Shown piece by piece: positions 34,545 to 46,595 of a stretch of 64,000 bases of DNA (the first letter of the stretch is position 1; each line of letters begins with the position of its first letter). Below the pieces are notes generated by a model. That model ran no database searches, was not told the DNA's origin, and saw only the letters and a list, made by a program, of their open reading frames with translations. Both the position numbers and the translations under genes were made by a program. This DNA comes from Climacium dendroides (taxonomy: Eukaryota; Streptophyta; Bryopsida; Hypnales; Climaciaceae), in contig OX467082.1 of the NCBI GenBank assembly GCA_950106755.1, positions 11,160,001 through 11,224,000 on the forward strand, given 5' to 3'.

Positions 34545-35661
34545 GAGTTGCAGAAGTTATTTCCAGTGAACTGTTCAGAGGTTCTATTGTGACTTGGAAG
34601 AATTCTGTCTGCTTTAAAACTATGATTTTTGCAGTTCTATCAACTTGCACTGTGTTGGTAAAATGAAGTGATTCCTTACATCTTTACTGACGTGAGAATA
34701 GGGTTGGAGGAATATTTCGGGTTCAAATGTGTGGCCATAGTTGAAACTCTCCGACTCCCAACTTTGTGTTCGTGAAATATGCTTGGACAGAAATTCTACA
34801 AGTTGTTTAAGGCGGTGCGATTATTCATCATGATCCTTTAATGCGCATTCTATGCGTTATCCTTAAAAACTGCACGAACTAAGCAGAACATGGCTACTAA
34901 ATATTATGGAAGAGACTCAGTCAGACCACGCTCCTTCGAACCCATCCAAGATTGAGGAGCTTCTACAATCTGCCTACAATATTCGCGTTGGTGGTGAGTC
35001 TGCTTCGAACCATGGTGAATATTGCATCTTTTATGGACTTTTATCTTTTGCATGTTGAATTCTCTTCTCATAGACTTAACACTATGGATACTTACCTTAG
35101 AACTCTGAATCATATCGTGAATACTGCGTACTGAAATTCAATTCAGCTAGAATAACGAGTGAATCTGTGGAAACCTCTGACGTATACTCTTGTTACACAG
35201 AATTTTATGTCTGAAGAATCAAGGACAGCACTGCATTGTCGTAGCTTTTACGACCTCATGTAGCATCGGCCAAGCAATTTCACACAGTGACCATCCAATG
35301 TCCCCTGGCCAAAGGCCCTTCGATGCTCAAACTAAAGCCCTGCCAATGTAGCGTTAAGTAAGAAACCTTTAGTATTGTGATCATTATATCAAATTGATCT
35401 TGGTCGTGATCATTTGAATTAGTCACAGATTTAGTAGCGGTGGAGGCGTGCTAGGCACAACTGATATGTAAGTGTACCAGGACACCTTGTAAGCTTTCTC
35501 TGTACATATTGATAATTAAATGAACTCCAGCATTGAACACTCACTCTTGTGTCCTTGTTGGACACAGTCTTGGTATAAAAGTTGTTCGCGTTATTCAAAT
35601 TAAGTTCATTCTGTACGGTGTAGCAGCCAGACATCAATGACATTTATAACCTCGACTTACT
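34545..35661. other. Convergent intergenic region with both 3' UTRs
   Basis: The phosphatase (+) and rhomboid (-) genes end facing each other 1.1 kb apart, so this must hold both 3' UTRs. I see no further coding exon and no canonical AATAAA close to either stop. Frames of 60-76 codons on both strands have no motif. Confidence 0.5.
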
Positions 35662-37778
35662 TCATAAGCAGCTTTTGATGCAGTGGGTGAAGATATCTTG
35701 GACGGTCCCATTTCTTATACTGGTCTTCGGTTTTGTCAGGTGGGGGCCCAGGCAATCGACTTGCTTATGGCTGGATCGAGTAGAAGAGTCACAGACAATA
35801 TTTCGATCGCCATAGCATTTCCATAAGTCTGTTCGAAGGCATGTCATGTAGTGACACCAAGTACACCCTTCTCTTGCATCCGCACCTGCACATAAAAACG
35901 CTTCTATGTCAGCCTCAATCAGCAAATGCTGTTCGAGTCGATAAACTGCACATTAGAAACGGCTTTTGACTTTGCGAGAAAGACAAATAAAGCCAGACTT
36001 TGTGCCCACCTGTGAAATGTGCGAAAAGAGCTGCAACGAAGCCTGCAACGAGAAGGTTGAGCGAGACGATCCACACAACCTTCTGGCAGTGCGAGTGCTT
36101 CGACGTGACCGGCAAGTCGTCCACATCGTAAATGACAGTTGGGAAGCAGCGCAGCTGCTGCTGCGGTTTCACCCAGTCAGCTTGGGGGCGAATTAGCAAC
36201 ACGTTCCCCAGAAAACAACCGGCAATGAATCCTCCCAGATGCATGAAGTTGTCCATGAGGGGTAACAGCCCATACACAAGGGAAGTGACAAAGAACAATG
36301 AAGCGGAGACGATGAACCGAGCGCGCTGGTGCGGAGAGCTGGCACCCCAGTTCATGAGCACTTCTGCAAGCCTAGCACCGACTAAGCCCATGGAGGCTCC
36401 TGAAGCACCCACAGATACTCGGCCATGCACGAAGAGCACTGAGGCTAGAGCCCCAGCCAATCCCGCCAGGTAATAAATCAACACAACCTGTGGAAACAGC
36501 CTTTGAATGCATCTGATCATAAAGATCATAATTAGGAAGACTAGTGAGCAGCAAACATTATTTGATTAAGTGATTAATTGCGTATGTGCTTATGATCATG
36601 GATTACGGTAGAGTAACGAACTGTGTGAAATTACCACTTGTACTCTGAATTGGCTTACTTGCATGAATCCCATCCTTGAGGGATATGCTTCAGGAATCAC
36701 ACTGTATGCCAAATTTCTTCCAATGAATTTCTAAGAGTCCTTTAAGCGGGGAAAGCATCTAGGACATCATGGGAACAAGCACCCACAGGCCACAACTCAG
36801 ACTAATGCCCTCGACGCAGATGCTTATTCCACGAAGCACCGTGGAATAAGTTTATTACCCTTCACACTTTTTGTTAAGGTTTTTAACAATGGTGGAAGGC
36901 AAGTAAATTGATAGTAGAGTGTTCATACCTTCAGGAATCCGAATTCTCTCTCCAGCTGGACACCAACATAAAGCAAACAAGCAAGGTTTCCGGCCAAGTG
37001 GAACATTCCAGCATGTAATGTCAGAGTGGTGATGAGGCGCCATTCTTGGCCTGCCTCGCTAACGAGCTCCGATTCAAGTGCGCCGAAATCCAACAAAGAG
37101 ACGGCCGAAGGTCCCAACAGGGGATTCTCTTTCAAAGGTTGGAATGGAAACCTCTTCACGAAGGCAAAGATACAGTCGTCGCTCTCCCCACCGTTGGCGT
37201 CCTTCCTGTCGCAATTGTTGTGTGACATGGCCAAGATGAAGGCAATCAGGTGAATCAATGCAAGAGCTGGGATGATCCATGGTGTCCGGCCTCGTTCAGC
37301 CTCCCTCGACAACTTCTGTCCGTATCGTTGACGCATTTTCATTACGAGGTCTGCGGAAGTTGTGTAGTGATGACCTAATGTGTAACATCTCAACATGTAT
37401 AAGTACTAGTATTTCATCTCCAATTAGGGTTTGCAATACTGTACTCAAGCTCATGACTGACGCCTATTTGTGTGCATGACAACAAACAGTTTGAGATGAT
37501 ATGAGTTCATGCAAAGGACCTGGATTAGTGGCAACAGATGCCACAGCGTCCACCGGAGCAGTCGAGTGCAAGCTCCGCAACGGGTTGACGTAATTGAAGC
37601 CTGTCTTGAAGAAGCTGGGAGGCAGCCCCACTGCCGGGAAATCCCCCCACCCCCCACCCATGCTTGAGCTTCTTGAATTGTGTGCTGCATTCGTGGTCCT
37701 CTCTCTGTATGAATTGGGCGCTGTTGTTGCTACCTTGTTTCTCACCGTATCTGGAGAAGACAATGCACCCTGCACCAT
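35662..37778 (-). CDS. Rhomboid-like intramembrane serine protease (4 exons, 460 aa)
   Basis: Exons on the minus strand: 37778-37520, 37350-36929, 36487-36010, 35885-35662. Rhomboids cut transmembrane substrates within the membrane, in plants usually in the secretory pathway. The catalytic serine is in VGASGASMG (Ser256) and the histidine in DNFMHLGGF (His310); HAGMFHLAGN (His199, His204, Asn208) forms the expected loop. Membrane segments: about 111-130 (WIIPALALIHLIAFILAM), the region around 199-216, VVLIYYLAGLAGALASVLF at 228-246, one near 286-303, and about 310-325; a last one (WIVSLNLLVAGFVAALFAHF) precedes the tail. FPFQPLKENPLLGPS is typical of plant secretory rhomboids, as is the Cys-rich CTWCHYMTC tail (394-402), which only appears when the last exon is joined. 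Residues 1-86 are a variable cytosolic leader; the start at 37778 sits in AACCATGG, a good context. The nearest family is Arabidopsis RBL1-7; I cannot name the orthologue. Confidence 0.92.
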
Positions 37779-38100
37779 GGTTTGCCCCAGATCAAATTAC
37801 AATCATCAGAGAATCACAACGTTTGGCATGAGATACCATTGCAGGGTATCTCCAGAGCACGGACAGCGAGAAGAACACACAGTCGAAAGCCAGGAAGATT
37901 GCAAAATAGGCTCCATGAATTCTGCTTTTTTCTTTGCACGAAATTGGAGACCTGGTCACCAAAGCGACGTGGAACTGGAGAGGAGACAAAAGGCCATCCA
38001 TGCAACCGTTGTCACTACAGTGAGCCAGCCTCTTGCCAATGGTTACCCAGACCAGGAACGTGGTTCATCATCACCTCATTTGTTGGTAACTGAATGAAAG
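37779..38100 (-). promoter_or_regulatory. Upstream region of the rhomboid gene
   Basis: The sequence immediately 5' of the rhomboid start still has genic base composition for about 300 bases and then drops to AT-rich desert. It probably holds the 5' UTR and proximal promoter. No TATA box or other element could be assigned with confidence. Confidence 0.35.
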
Positions 38101-39647
38101 AACAATCATATGTATATGTTCTTTAATTATTTAAAAGCCTTCAGCACAAAATATCCAAGGTATCACATTTTGGCGTGAAATATCACAAAATTTTGAAATT
38201 CTACCCATTTAAAAATTTTTAGCCTCTACGTTTTTCGGTGATCAATGACCTAGTCTTTGTGGATTTTTTTTAGTGTTTATCTTATTCAAGTTTTGATGCT
38301 ATGAGGTCCATTGCATAACTTGATCTTTTTTGTGTATTGAGCTTTTGGAGATGAGTCTCAGATACTTGTGATACTTGTGGATAAAAATACATTATTAATT
38401 CATTTAAAAAGTTTGTAAAGCAAATTTTGAATGGGGATACATTGATTATTGTTGTACATGTTATTTCTTTCATCTACATATTTCTTTATAACCAAAATTT
38501 TAGGCTAAACATGCAAACAAAAGGTTGAAAGACTTTGAACAACTTCTAAAATTCAATGATGCTAGCATTCAAGCCTAGTTAGAGTGGCAAGTTTGTGAGC
38601 CTTGAGCATAGAACCTTTAAGCCTAAAGTTTCTAACACCAAATTTTTGCAAATTTTTCAAAAAGATAGGGGGAAAAAATATTAAAATTTGTTTTTAAAAT
38701 GTGGCCATGGATCTACCCCCGGCCCTATAATCGTGGTTTTAAGTTTGTATTTGTTTTTTCTCTTGCAAATATTGTAGTCTATAAAATATTGATGTAGAAT
38801 TTTTGTATATGAGAATAATTATCCCCCATTTGAATTTAAATTTCCAAGCGAAGGTCTCTAAACATTAATATTTGGTTACTTCAAAATAAGTAATTGAAGA
38901 CACAATCAAATATTTGAAGGCAAAGAAGTGGTTCACTCTATACAATTTAGGATGTTTCACACCCAACAACTCCTAACCAATGTTATAATTGAACTATCTA
39001 GACAATTTGGGCCATGTTTACTTTAAAACATTGATGATCCTAGTTTGTCCTAGAATAAGCTTCAATTCATTGAAGCTATAATTGGAAGCATGAATGAGGT
39101 TCACTTTTCTTTGGTTTCTTTTAAAAGACCTACTTCCTTTCCAAATGAGGTATGTGAATCTCCAAATCCTTAGCTCATGATAAATTGTTAAATGCCCACA
39201 CAATCTTTTGGGGATCTCTACTTTATCTAGAAGCCCTAAATCTAAACTTCCCTTTTGAAAGACCAAATCCAAAAGCATGGCCCTTTTAAATTCTCTTGAT
39301 ATTTGTCATCTTCATCTGAATAAAAGATGATGTTGTCGCATGTGGTTTTGTAACTTGAAGAAGGTATGTATTCTAAATTTGTATTTTTATGTTGAAAATG
39401 AATAAAGTTGCGACTATTGGTGTTTAGAGTGTCATTATCAACATTCAATATTCATGTAATTGCAAGAAACACTTGTTGTTTTTGGTTCAAAATGACTTAG
39501 AATTGTGACTTTTGGAATACTTTTTTTTAAATAAAATAAAATATGGATAATTCATAAAGCCTAAAAAGTTGAATCCTTCAAATTCTTGAAAAAATAGTTG
39601 AGAATGAACCAACTTTATATGACTACATCTAATAATCTATATGAAAT
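38101..39647. other. AT-rich intergenic DNA
   Basis: No gene or repeat with defined ends seen. An 86-codon minus-strand open frame at 39018-39278 is not recognised. Confidence 0.5.
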
Positions 39648-39862
39648 CACTACAAGAGAAACGCGTCCTAATTGACAAAAATCAGCCCCTCCTAATCTAC
39701 AGAAAATTGACAGGTTTTTGTCAATTAGGACAAAAAACTGTCTGAATTGACAGAAAATTGTCCAAATTGACAAAAATCAGTCAATTTTTTGTAGATTAGG
39801 AGGGGCTGATTTTTGTCAATTAGGACGCGTTTCTGTCATTTTGGACAGGTTTTCTTGTAGTG
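39648..39862. mobile_element. CACTA-type MITE with AAT target duplication
   Basis: It starts CACTACAAGAGAAACGCGTC and ends GGTTTTCTTGTAGTG. AAT flanks both sides (39645-39647, 39863-39865). Inside, the words AATTGACAAAAATCAG and GGAGGGGCTGATTTTTGTCA appear repeatedly in both orientations, so it could fold in more than one register. 215 bp, non-coding. Confidence 0.85.
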
Positions 39863-40989
39863 AATTATGAGAACCTTCATTCTTTTCTTGACTTTTATGT
39901 CATTGCATTGTTTACATAAATGTTCTTATCTATGTATTGCGCATTTGTACAGGTACAAAGTTGGATATTACATTGTTGGTGAAGGACCTTGAAAGAAAAT
40001 TAAATCAAAGTTTATCCTTAAGAGGTCTTTGACCATAGAGAGTATTGGTATAGACATTGGTCCCTATGATATACTATTATACTAATGAATTTTAATAGCA
40101 AAATGGACTTGGCTATAAATGGGGAGAAGCATGTTGCTTGCTAGCAGGCCCCTTGCTTTTTACAATTGTTCATTGTAACAACTACAGATTCTAGTGGCAT
40201 TGTGTTGAATTTTAGTGCATTTACTAGTAAGATTTGAAATCAACAATATGAACTTTCCAAACTAAATAAGTAAATTTAATATATTTTTTGATAATATGTT
40301 GATAAGTTTGTATTGATGATTTTTGAATTTTATGAATTGAATGTATGAATCACAAATCTTTCAAACTAATGTCACTGATGTTTAATTTTGTCTTAGCAAA
40401 CCCAATTATCTTTTAGACAATCTAGAAAAGTCTTTTGAATTTCATATGTATATGGAGCAAATGGAATCAACTTTTGAAGAGTCTAGTTGTAATAAAATCA
40501 AGCCCTTGTAAGCTCCTAATTTGTCATTTGGAACTCATGAATTTAAAAAAAAAATTTTAACAAAATTAAAATAAATTTTCTATATAAAAATCCCCCCCAA
40601 AGAGTATTAAATTGAAATAGGTATGTCACATGGTAATATAGTATTTGGTCATAGATTGAGTATTCTCCCCCAAAATAAACCCAAATTTGGCCTTTAAATA
40701 GGATAGAAAACCAAAAATCATGTAAATAGTGAACTTTTAGTGAATGTTGCCTAAATAGACCAAACATGTAGTGCATGTAACAATGTAAAGCTAAATTGGT
40801 CCAAAGGAACCTATGTAAGAATCTTAAACCAATTCCCAAGGAGAGGTTTCAATTTCCCAATCATATTCTAAAATTAATAGAAACCCCAATTGTTTGCTTG
40901 TAGATAACATAAACTCAAGATAACCTGTGGAAGGCATCTACATGTGAAGTACAACATTCTTTCGTTGAAATCATGCTTGGGACTCAATA
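39863..40989. other. AT-rich intergenic DNA
   Basis: No gene seen; a 98-codon minus-strand open frame (40543-40839) is rich in aromatic residues as expected by chance from AT-rich DNA. Confidence 0.5.
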
Positions 40990-41135
40990 CACTACTAGAA
41001 AATTTAGTTTTTCTGTTGTTTTGGTCGCGTTGATCCGGCCAAAATCTGACAGAAATCTGTTGAAATAGATTTCTGTCAGATTTTGACTGGATCAACGCGA
41101 CCAAAACAATAGAAAAACTAAATTTTCTAGTAGTG
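40990..41135. mobile_element. CACTA-type MITE with ATA target duplication
   Basis: An almost perfect 146-bp palindrome starting CACTACTAGAAAATTTAGTT and ending AACTAAATTTTCTAGTAGTG (with one extra A near the inner side). ATA flanks both ends (40987-40989, 41136-41138). The arms also share TTGGTCGCGTTGATCC and its inverse GGATCAACGCGACCAA. The high arm identity suggests a recent insertion. Confidence 0.85.
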
Positions 41136-42951
41136 ATAACAAAATTGATTTTCCAAGATTTTCCTTTGTGTGAAAGATTCTTTGTTACTAGAATTTATAG
41201 AATAAAAATATGAGCCTACAAATATTTTTTTGAATTCTATGAGAAGTTCCACAAAAAGTTTCAGAATTTTTTGATAATCAAAAGATGAGCTTTCGTACAA
41301 TCAATTGCCCAAACCTACAATGGGAAATTCTTAGAAATTGTCCACATTAAGATAAATCTCACTAAAAATTATCATATATTCTTTTATAATAATAAGATGC
41401 TCTAACAAATTTTATGACATTTTGACATTTAGAAATCATTGAACCAACAAGATTCCTTGAAACTGACAAATTTAAAGAAGGTCCATAGAGTTGATCAAAG
41501 TTCTAGTGGCATACAAAAGCAAAATTGAATCAAAGCATGGTCTTTTTTTACTCCCTTTCACTAATAAAGAGCTTAGGCTAGCTACTTTTCTTAGAAAAGG
41601 TAAACTCCAATAATTGTGTATTTACCCCTTTATAGTTTTAAATTGGCATTCAGGATTCGTTGAGTTTTTGAGTTAGAAAAAATGGTTGGGTTATTTTTTT
41701 AAACCAAAGATGGCCTTCTAAAGACAATTGTGCAATTTATTTGTGATTTGGAGTCTTTCTCCAAAAGTTAAAGTTTTGGTTCAATCTAGAAAGCCAAAAT
41801 TGGCAAATTAGGATGAAAATCCTAATTGATAAGATTATCATGTAGAGATGAGAGGAGGTGGGTGCCTTTAGAAGAGTATATACGCCATCACTCATTCTCC
41901 TCTCAAAACACTCCTTTTGTTACATCTTATAACCAAATTATTGGCATTATATATATGTTGGTCTATTTAGTTGGGCTTTTGTGGTAATTGATTCGTTGTG
42001 GTTGTTTGGTATTTGCTTTTATCTTACAATAATCATAGAGTAAACCCCCTCTATACCTTAGCAATGCCGCTTAGGGGGCCCTCTAGTAATTGTTTATGAG
42101 TTTACATGCTTTTAAGTGGGAATTCCTTAATTGAGAATTCCCCTAAAAGTTGTGTTTGGTGTTGTATTAATTTAGTTATGTATTAATGTGTTGATTGACA
42201 TGGTATCATTTGTTCATGCCTTGTTTTCACTTTTCTTGTTTCTCCTATGACAATGAACCTTTGGCTTCCCTAAGAGTGAAATTCTCTTGTTTTAAAAACT
42301 CATGGTGAGGCTTTGACTTTTAGAGTTTTAGGAACGTTAGCATTTTATCAAAAAAAAGCCCGAGATGGTGAAGGTTTGGCTTCTAGAGTTTTAGAAAAAA
42401 GAAATATTAGCATTTTGTCGAAATACCCCGAGAGAGAGAGCTTTGAATTTGTAGGGTTGTAGACAAAAATCCCAAGAAATAGTACATTTTGGTGATAATT
42501 GAAGTCTCACTAGTCTACCAAGTTTATTTTCAAAAATATAACTTTTGAAGCCTAAGTTTAGTGACAAAGTATTCCATGAAGTATAGACATAGCATCCAAA
42601 AAGAAATCAAAACTCCAAGTTAGTGATTTATATTTATTTAGTATTTTGAAATTAGAGCCTAGCCTTTCAAGTTGTGCTATAGTAATTGTTTCAAAATTTA
42701 GATATTTGAAAAGACAACCTTGGTGTCATGAGGTTAAAAAACCCGATAGATTAGTATTAAAAAAATTCCAAACTAGCCAAAAGTAATCGGATTCAAAACA
42801 AAAGAGCTATCTAAGTCTAAAAGAGCAGGTGGGGGCAATCAGAAGCAAGGCTAGCTAGTAGCAACGTGCTTCACAAAAGTGCCATGTCACCGCCCCATCA
42901 TTGGATCCCGTCCAAGTATAGGCCACCATATGGCGAGTATACAGGAGGTAC
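41136..42951. other. Intergenic DNA, possible LTR-retroelement remnant
   Basis: At 42201 the sequence TGGTATCA follows a CA dinucleotide. This is the first eight bases of the initiator-tRNA-Met primer site used by many plant retrotransposons, and the 300 bases before it (CTCTCAAAACACTCC near 41904 onward) have an LTR-like texture. No second LTR, integrase or reverse transcriptase frame was found, so the call is weak. Confidence 0.2.
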
Positions 42952-43014
42952 GATTAGGTTGCTTGAACTGGGTATGATCCGGTTGCTTGAACTAGGATAC
43001 TAGTTGGTTGCTTG
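42952..43014 (+). repeat. Short tandem repeat, unit about 25 bp
   Basis: GGTTGCTTGAACTGGGTATG is followed by GGTTGCTTGAACTAGGATAC and a third partial GGTTGCTTG. Confidence 0.7.
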
Positions 43015-43838
43015 TTGACTTGTTGTGTTTTGAATTCTCTTTGCTAAACTAATTTTTGGATATCCAAACTTGGTACCAATAAAACTAAAATTTAGACAAA
43101 ATTGTTGTAGTTGATCAAAAGAATCATAACTTAGAGTAAGATTAACAATAGATTAGCATAGGAAAGAGTGGGGAGGAAAGTAGAGTAGGATTAATTATTA
43201 TAATAATCCTCAAAGTTGCAAATGAGGAAATGAAGAGGTGGTTTAGAAGTTGAAGGGTAATTTGGGAGTTGATAGGATTAGGTGAAAATCTTAAAAAGGC
43301 AATTTAGACCATTAGAATTTAAATCAAACAATAATTGACTTAGATAGAAAGATAGAAGGTTGCAATTGTCAATTATTATTTTGAAATTTGTAGAAAATAT
43401 TCCATTTCAACCAAAGTCAACTATTAAGATAAAAATAATGAAAAGAGAATAGTGTTAGAAGAAAAAGGAGTAGAAAAGAAAAGAAGAAGTTGGAAGTCTA
43501 AACTTCCAAAACTTGTATTAACTTCATACTTTCAAGCGGTGAGCAAAAATACAAGAAAAAATCACCCATAGTGAATTATGGAGAATTTGAGGGTACATTT
43601 GACCACCTCATAGGTGAGACCCAATTCAAGGCAAATTGCTAATTACTCCATTTTTTCTTTAATTTCTTTGATTAGTCATTTTTAATTCTTAGTCGAATTA
43701 CAAGTCCAATTCAAGAGTATTAAGATTAGATGTCTTCCAAAGTTTGTATGAGTAGATACGGTAGAGTAGGCCCAAAGGCTTCCAAAAATATAAGATACAT
43801 AGAATTTGGAGTTACATTGAGAAAGATATAGGTGGATG
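43015..43838. other. Purine-rich intergenic DNA
   Basis: The plus strand is rich in A and G (for example AGGAGTAGAAAAGAAAAGAA near 43470). No gene seen. Confidence 0.5.
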
Positions 43839-44478
43839 AAGTTTAGAAGGTAGAATGGATGAAACTTTAAAAAGTGCATCCGAGAAGAATAAGGATGAAA
43901 AATTATGAAGTAGTGAAAATTTAGAAACTATGAGTGAAAGTAAAAGTTAGTTTTGAATTGTAGGTTAATAGTAATTAGTGGATGAAGTTTAAAGTACCAA
44001 TTAGCAGTCGAACTTCATTCATTGATAATTTTTGATAGGAAAAGTCAAATTTAAAGTAAGTTAGAATTTTAGAAATCTAAAGTCAAATTCTTTAAGTAAC
44101 AAGTGATAAAAATCCAAAAATAATAATTGAATAGAAGTCATTTAGTGTACTTAGTTAATAAGAAATAATACAAAACCAATCAAAAACCTAAATAAAAAAG
44201 AAAGTTAGGATTTGACTGATATAAAGGGCATTTCAAGGAATCTAAAGGTAGTTCAAACTTAAGAAAATACCTAAAATCTAGAGGGAAATGAAAGATGAAG
44301 TTTAGGTTAGGAAAGGGATGAAGTTATTTGAAAATAATCCATCCAAGTCTTAAAACTTAGCTAGAAGATAACAATCATTTAAAACAACTAAATTTCACAA
44401 TCATTTGAAATTTTATAGATTAAGGGTCTAAAATAGTAGATGAAGTTTAGATAGCCTTTTAAAGGCTAAACTTCATCC
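43839..44478. repeat. Purine-rich tract with recurring GATGAAGTTTAG word
   Basis: GATGAAGTTTA(G/A) occurs near 43846, 43981, 44296 and 44439, with related GGATGAAAC and GGGATGAAGTTAT nearby and the inverse CTAAACTTCATCC at 44466. The last pair forms a hairpin with arms 44439-44456 and 44464-44478. The spacing is irregular, so this is not a simple tandem repeat. Confidence 0.5.
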
Positions 44479-45681
44479 ATCCATAACTTTTTATACGAAG
44501 GTCGAATCACTTTGAGTCTTATATTTTTGAAAATAGCACGAAAGCTTCTGTCACTTAGCATTGCTAAATTTATATTGTCACCACTTTGATTTGGAAACCA
44601 TAGTGGCTTAATTAGTTTAAACTGGTTAGGATAAATCTTACAACCTAGCTTGGTTTTCTTGGTTCTTTTGTATGTTTTTGCATTAGAGAAGATTTATTGC
44701 TTGAAAGGCACAATAGACTAATGTTAGGCACCCAATAGACAAAATTCACACATGAAACCAGAAACCTGGTTGTACTCATGTATTTATCAAGGGTAGATAA
44801 ATGAACGCTCACAACCCCCCAAAGTCACATAGACCTTGAATATTCTAGATTTTGTAGATGTGTCGATATTTAAGGATAGAGATTCAATGACATAGATGAT
44901 AGTTAGAGGCATCCTTGAGCACAATCTAGTATGAATTAGATTCTTGATAGTGACAGAGAAATTGTGCATGGCGTTGTGTGGATTTTGATTTGTGATTTGA
45001 TTTGTGTGGTTTGTAATTAGCACTATTGTATGTCTCCAATTTCTTTCATGAAGTAAATTCTATTGTTTCATTTAAATGAAGATTGGTATTTAAATGAAAA
45101 TTGAACAAAGATCTTTCTTGATCCTTCAACTCATATAGAAATCCCTACATCAAACCTTAAATTATAATCCCAATTAGGGTTGTTATGTTGAACACATTTT
45201 CAAATTTTGGTGTTGAGTTGTTTGTCTGACATTGCATGTTGTATATGACAAGTGTCATTCATATATGACAAACCTATAATTGTCCTACCCAAGGTCGCCT
45301 AAATTTTTGAAATTTTCTGCCTGATGAGCAATCCTACTTAAAAAGCCCAAACCACATTGTCGTAGAGGTTGTTGTCTATCCGGAAAAGCATGGAGTTTCT
45401 AGCTGTAGTAAGTGTTTGTGAAAAAAGAGAAACTAAAAGAAACCCAAGAAATCTAAATCTCACACCTAAACCAACCACAAACCCTAAAAGAAAGTAGTCG
45501 TCAACAAACAGCTATAAACCAAGTATCAACCTCAACCCTCAACCCCTTCAGTTTGCAATAGCACTTGAAACCTTTTCAAGTTTGCCTACAACACCTTCAC
45601 AAGTCCAAAAGATCAACCCTCTCAAAAAAAGAACCACCCAAACTAACACCACCGTGAAAAGAACAACATCCAAGCAAAAGA
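44479..45681. other. Intergenic DNA
   Basis: No gene recognised. A 78-codon minus-strand frame (44787-45023) has no motif. Confidence 0.45.
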
Positions 45682-45739
45682 CCTCAAGTTAACTTTGAAA
45701 CTCAAGTTAACTTTGAAACCTCAAGTTAACTCTGAAACT
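45682..45739 (+). repeat. Tandem repeat, unit 18-19 bp, three copies
   Basis: CTCAAGTTAACTTTGAAA is repeated three times with a single-base spacer change and one substitution (TCTGAAA) in the last copy. Confidence 0.85.
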
Positions 45740-46244
45740 CCAAGAATACAAGTGAAAGAAAGCTCCAAAGATGGGAGCCAAACTTTTAAATATCCAACCA
45801 AACCCTAAACTTCCAACGAGAGTGACTACCATAAGATCTAACCTCTTAATGAGGCTAAAATTCCTAAACTTCATGAGAAGCTAACCACCCCATAAGACCC
45901 TAATTCCTTTACAACTTGGATTCTACTCTCATAATAGTAAGATGCCTAATTCAACTAGTAGATGACCCACATCACAACATCCACCCCTCCTAAATCTATA
46001 CATCCTTCAGCATGTAATGATTTAGAACTATAAAATGATGTGGGCCTCCTTCAATCTTTAATCCATTGATTTTCATTTGGATTTCCTTTTATGTCAACTT
46101 CAGTGTCTGAATGTCGTCTTCAAAACCTTCAAACAAACAATCTTCTTTGCAACTTGATGGTAGTCATAATGCTCTACAATCAATCTTCTTTGCAATATTC
46201 TTGTACTTTGTATCAACCCGCACCTCACATTTATCAATAAAGTC

Positions 46245-46535
46245 TCATACCTCATTATAAATCTCATTCACATACACAATATTTTTTTTACCTTCAAAGC
46301 TTGTATCAAATAAAATATTTAATGACTCTATAACATTGTCCAAACACGATTCTTCAATCGCCCTCGTACATTCATCATCTTCAAGTCCACTTGTAGCCTT
46401 TGAGTCAACTCTCATACTTTCAATACATTCCTTCCTTGCTTCCTTCAACTTGTTTATAGACCCATCATGAGATAAACCAACCAAATTCACTATGCCATCT
46501 TCCTCTTGATCTTGTGAGAAATCACCACCCCTCAT
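46245..46535 (-). CDS. Unrecognised acidic open frame (96 aa), doubtful
   Basis: An open frame of 96 codons begins with an ATG at 46535. It is rich in Glu, Asp and Ser (for example DQEEDGIVNLVG and SGLEDDECTRAIEES), unlike the Lys/Ile/Asn-rich chance frames elsewhere in this desert. I recognise no domain. It may be the remnant of a retroelement gag or host gene, or chance. There are no obvious neighbouring exons. Confidence 0.2.
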   Translation of the reverse strand: MRGGDFSQDQEEDGIVNLVGLSHDGSINKLKEARKECIESMRVDSKATSGLEDDECTRAIEESCLDNVIESLNILFDTSFEGKKNIVYVNEIYNEV

Positions 46536-46595
46536 ACCATTGCAACACTGCCTTACAATGGCATGTAATGAAAATCCTTATGATGAACATGAAAA

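Noticed and set aside
37074..37396. ATG at 37396 as the rhomboid start
   Set aside because: The residues before DLVMKMRQ in that frame come from intron sequence; a good acceptor (TTCCGCAG) and an in-frame upstream exon with a strong ATG context support the start at 37778. It remains a possible alternative.
37594..38097. 167-codon plus-strand frame
   Set aside because: It lies mostly antisense to rhomboid exon 1, contains no motif, and is explained as a shadow of the real gene.
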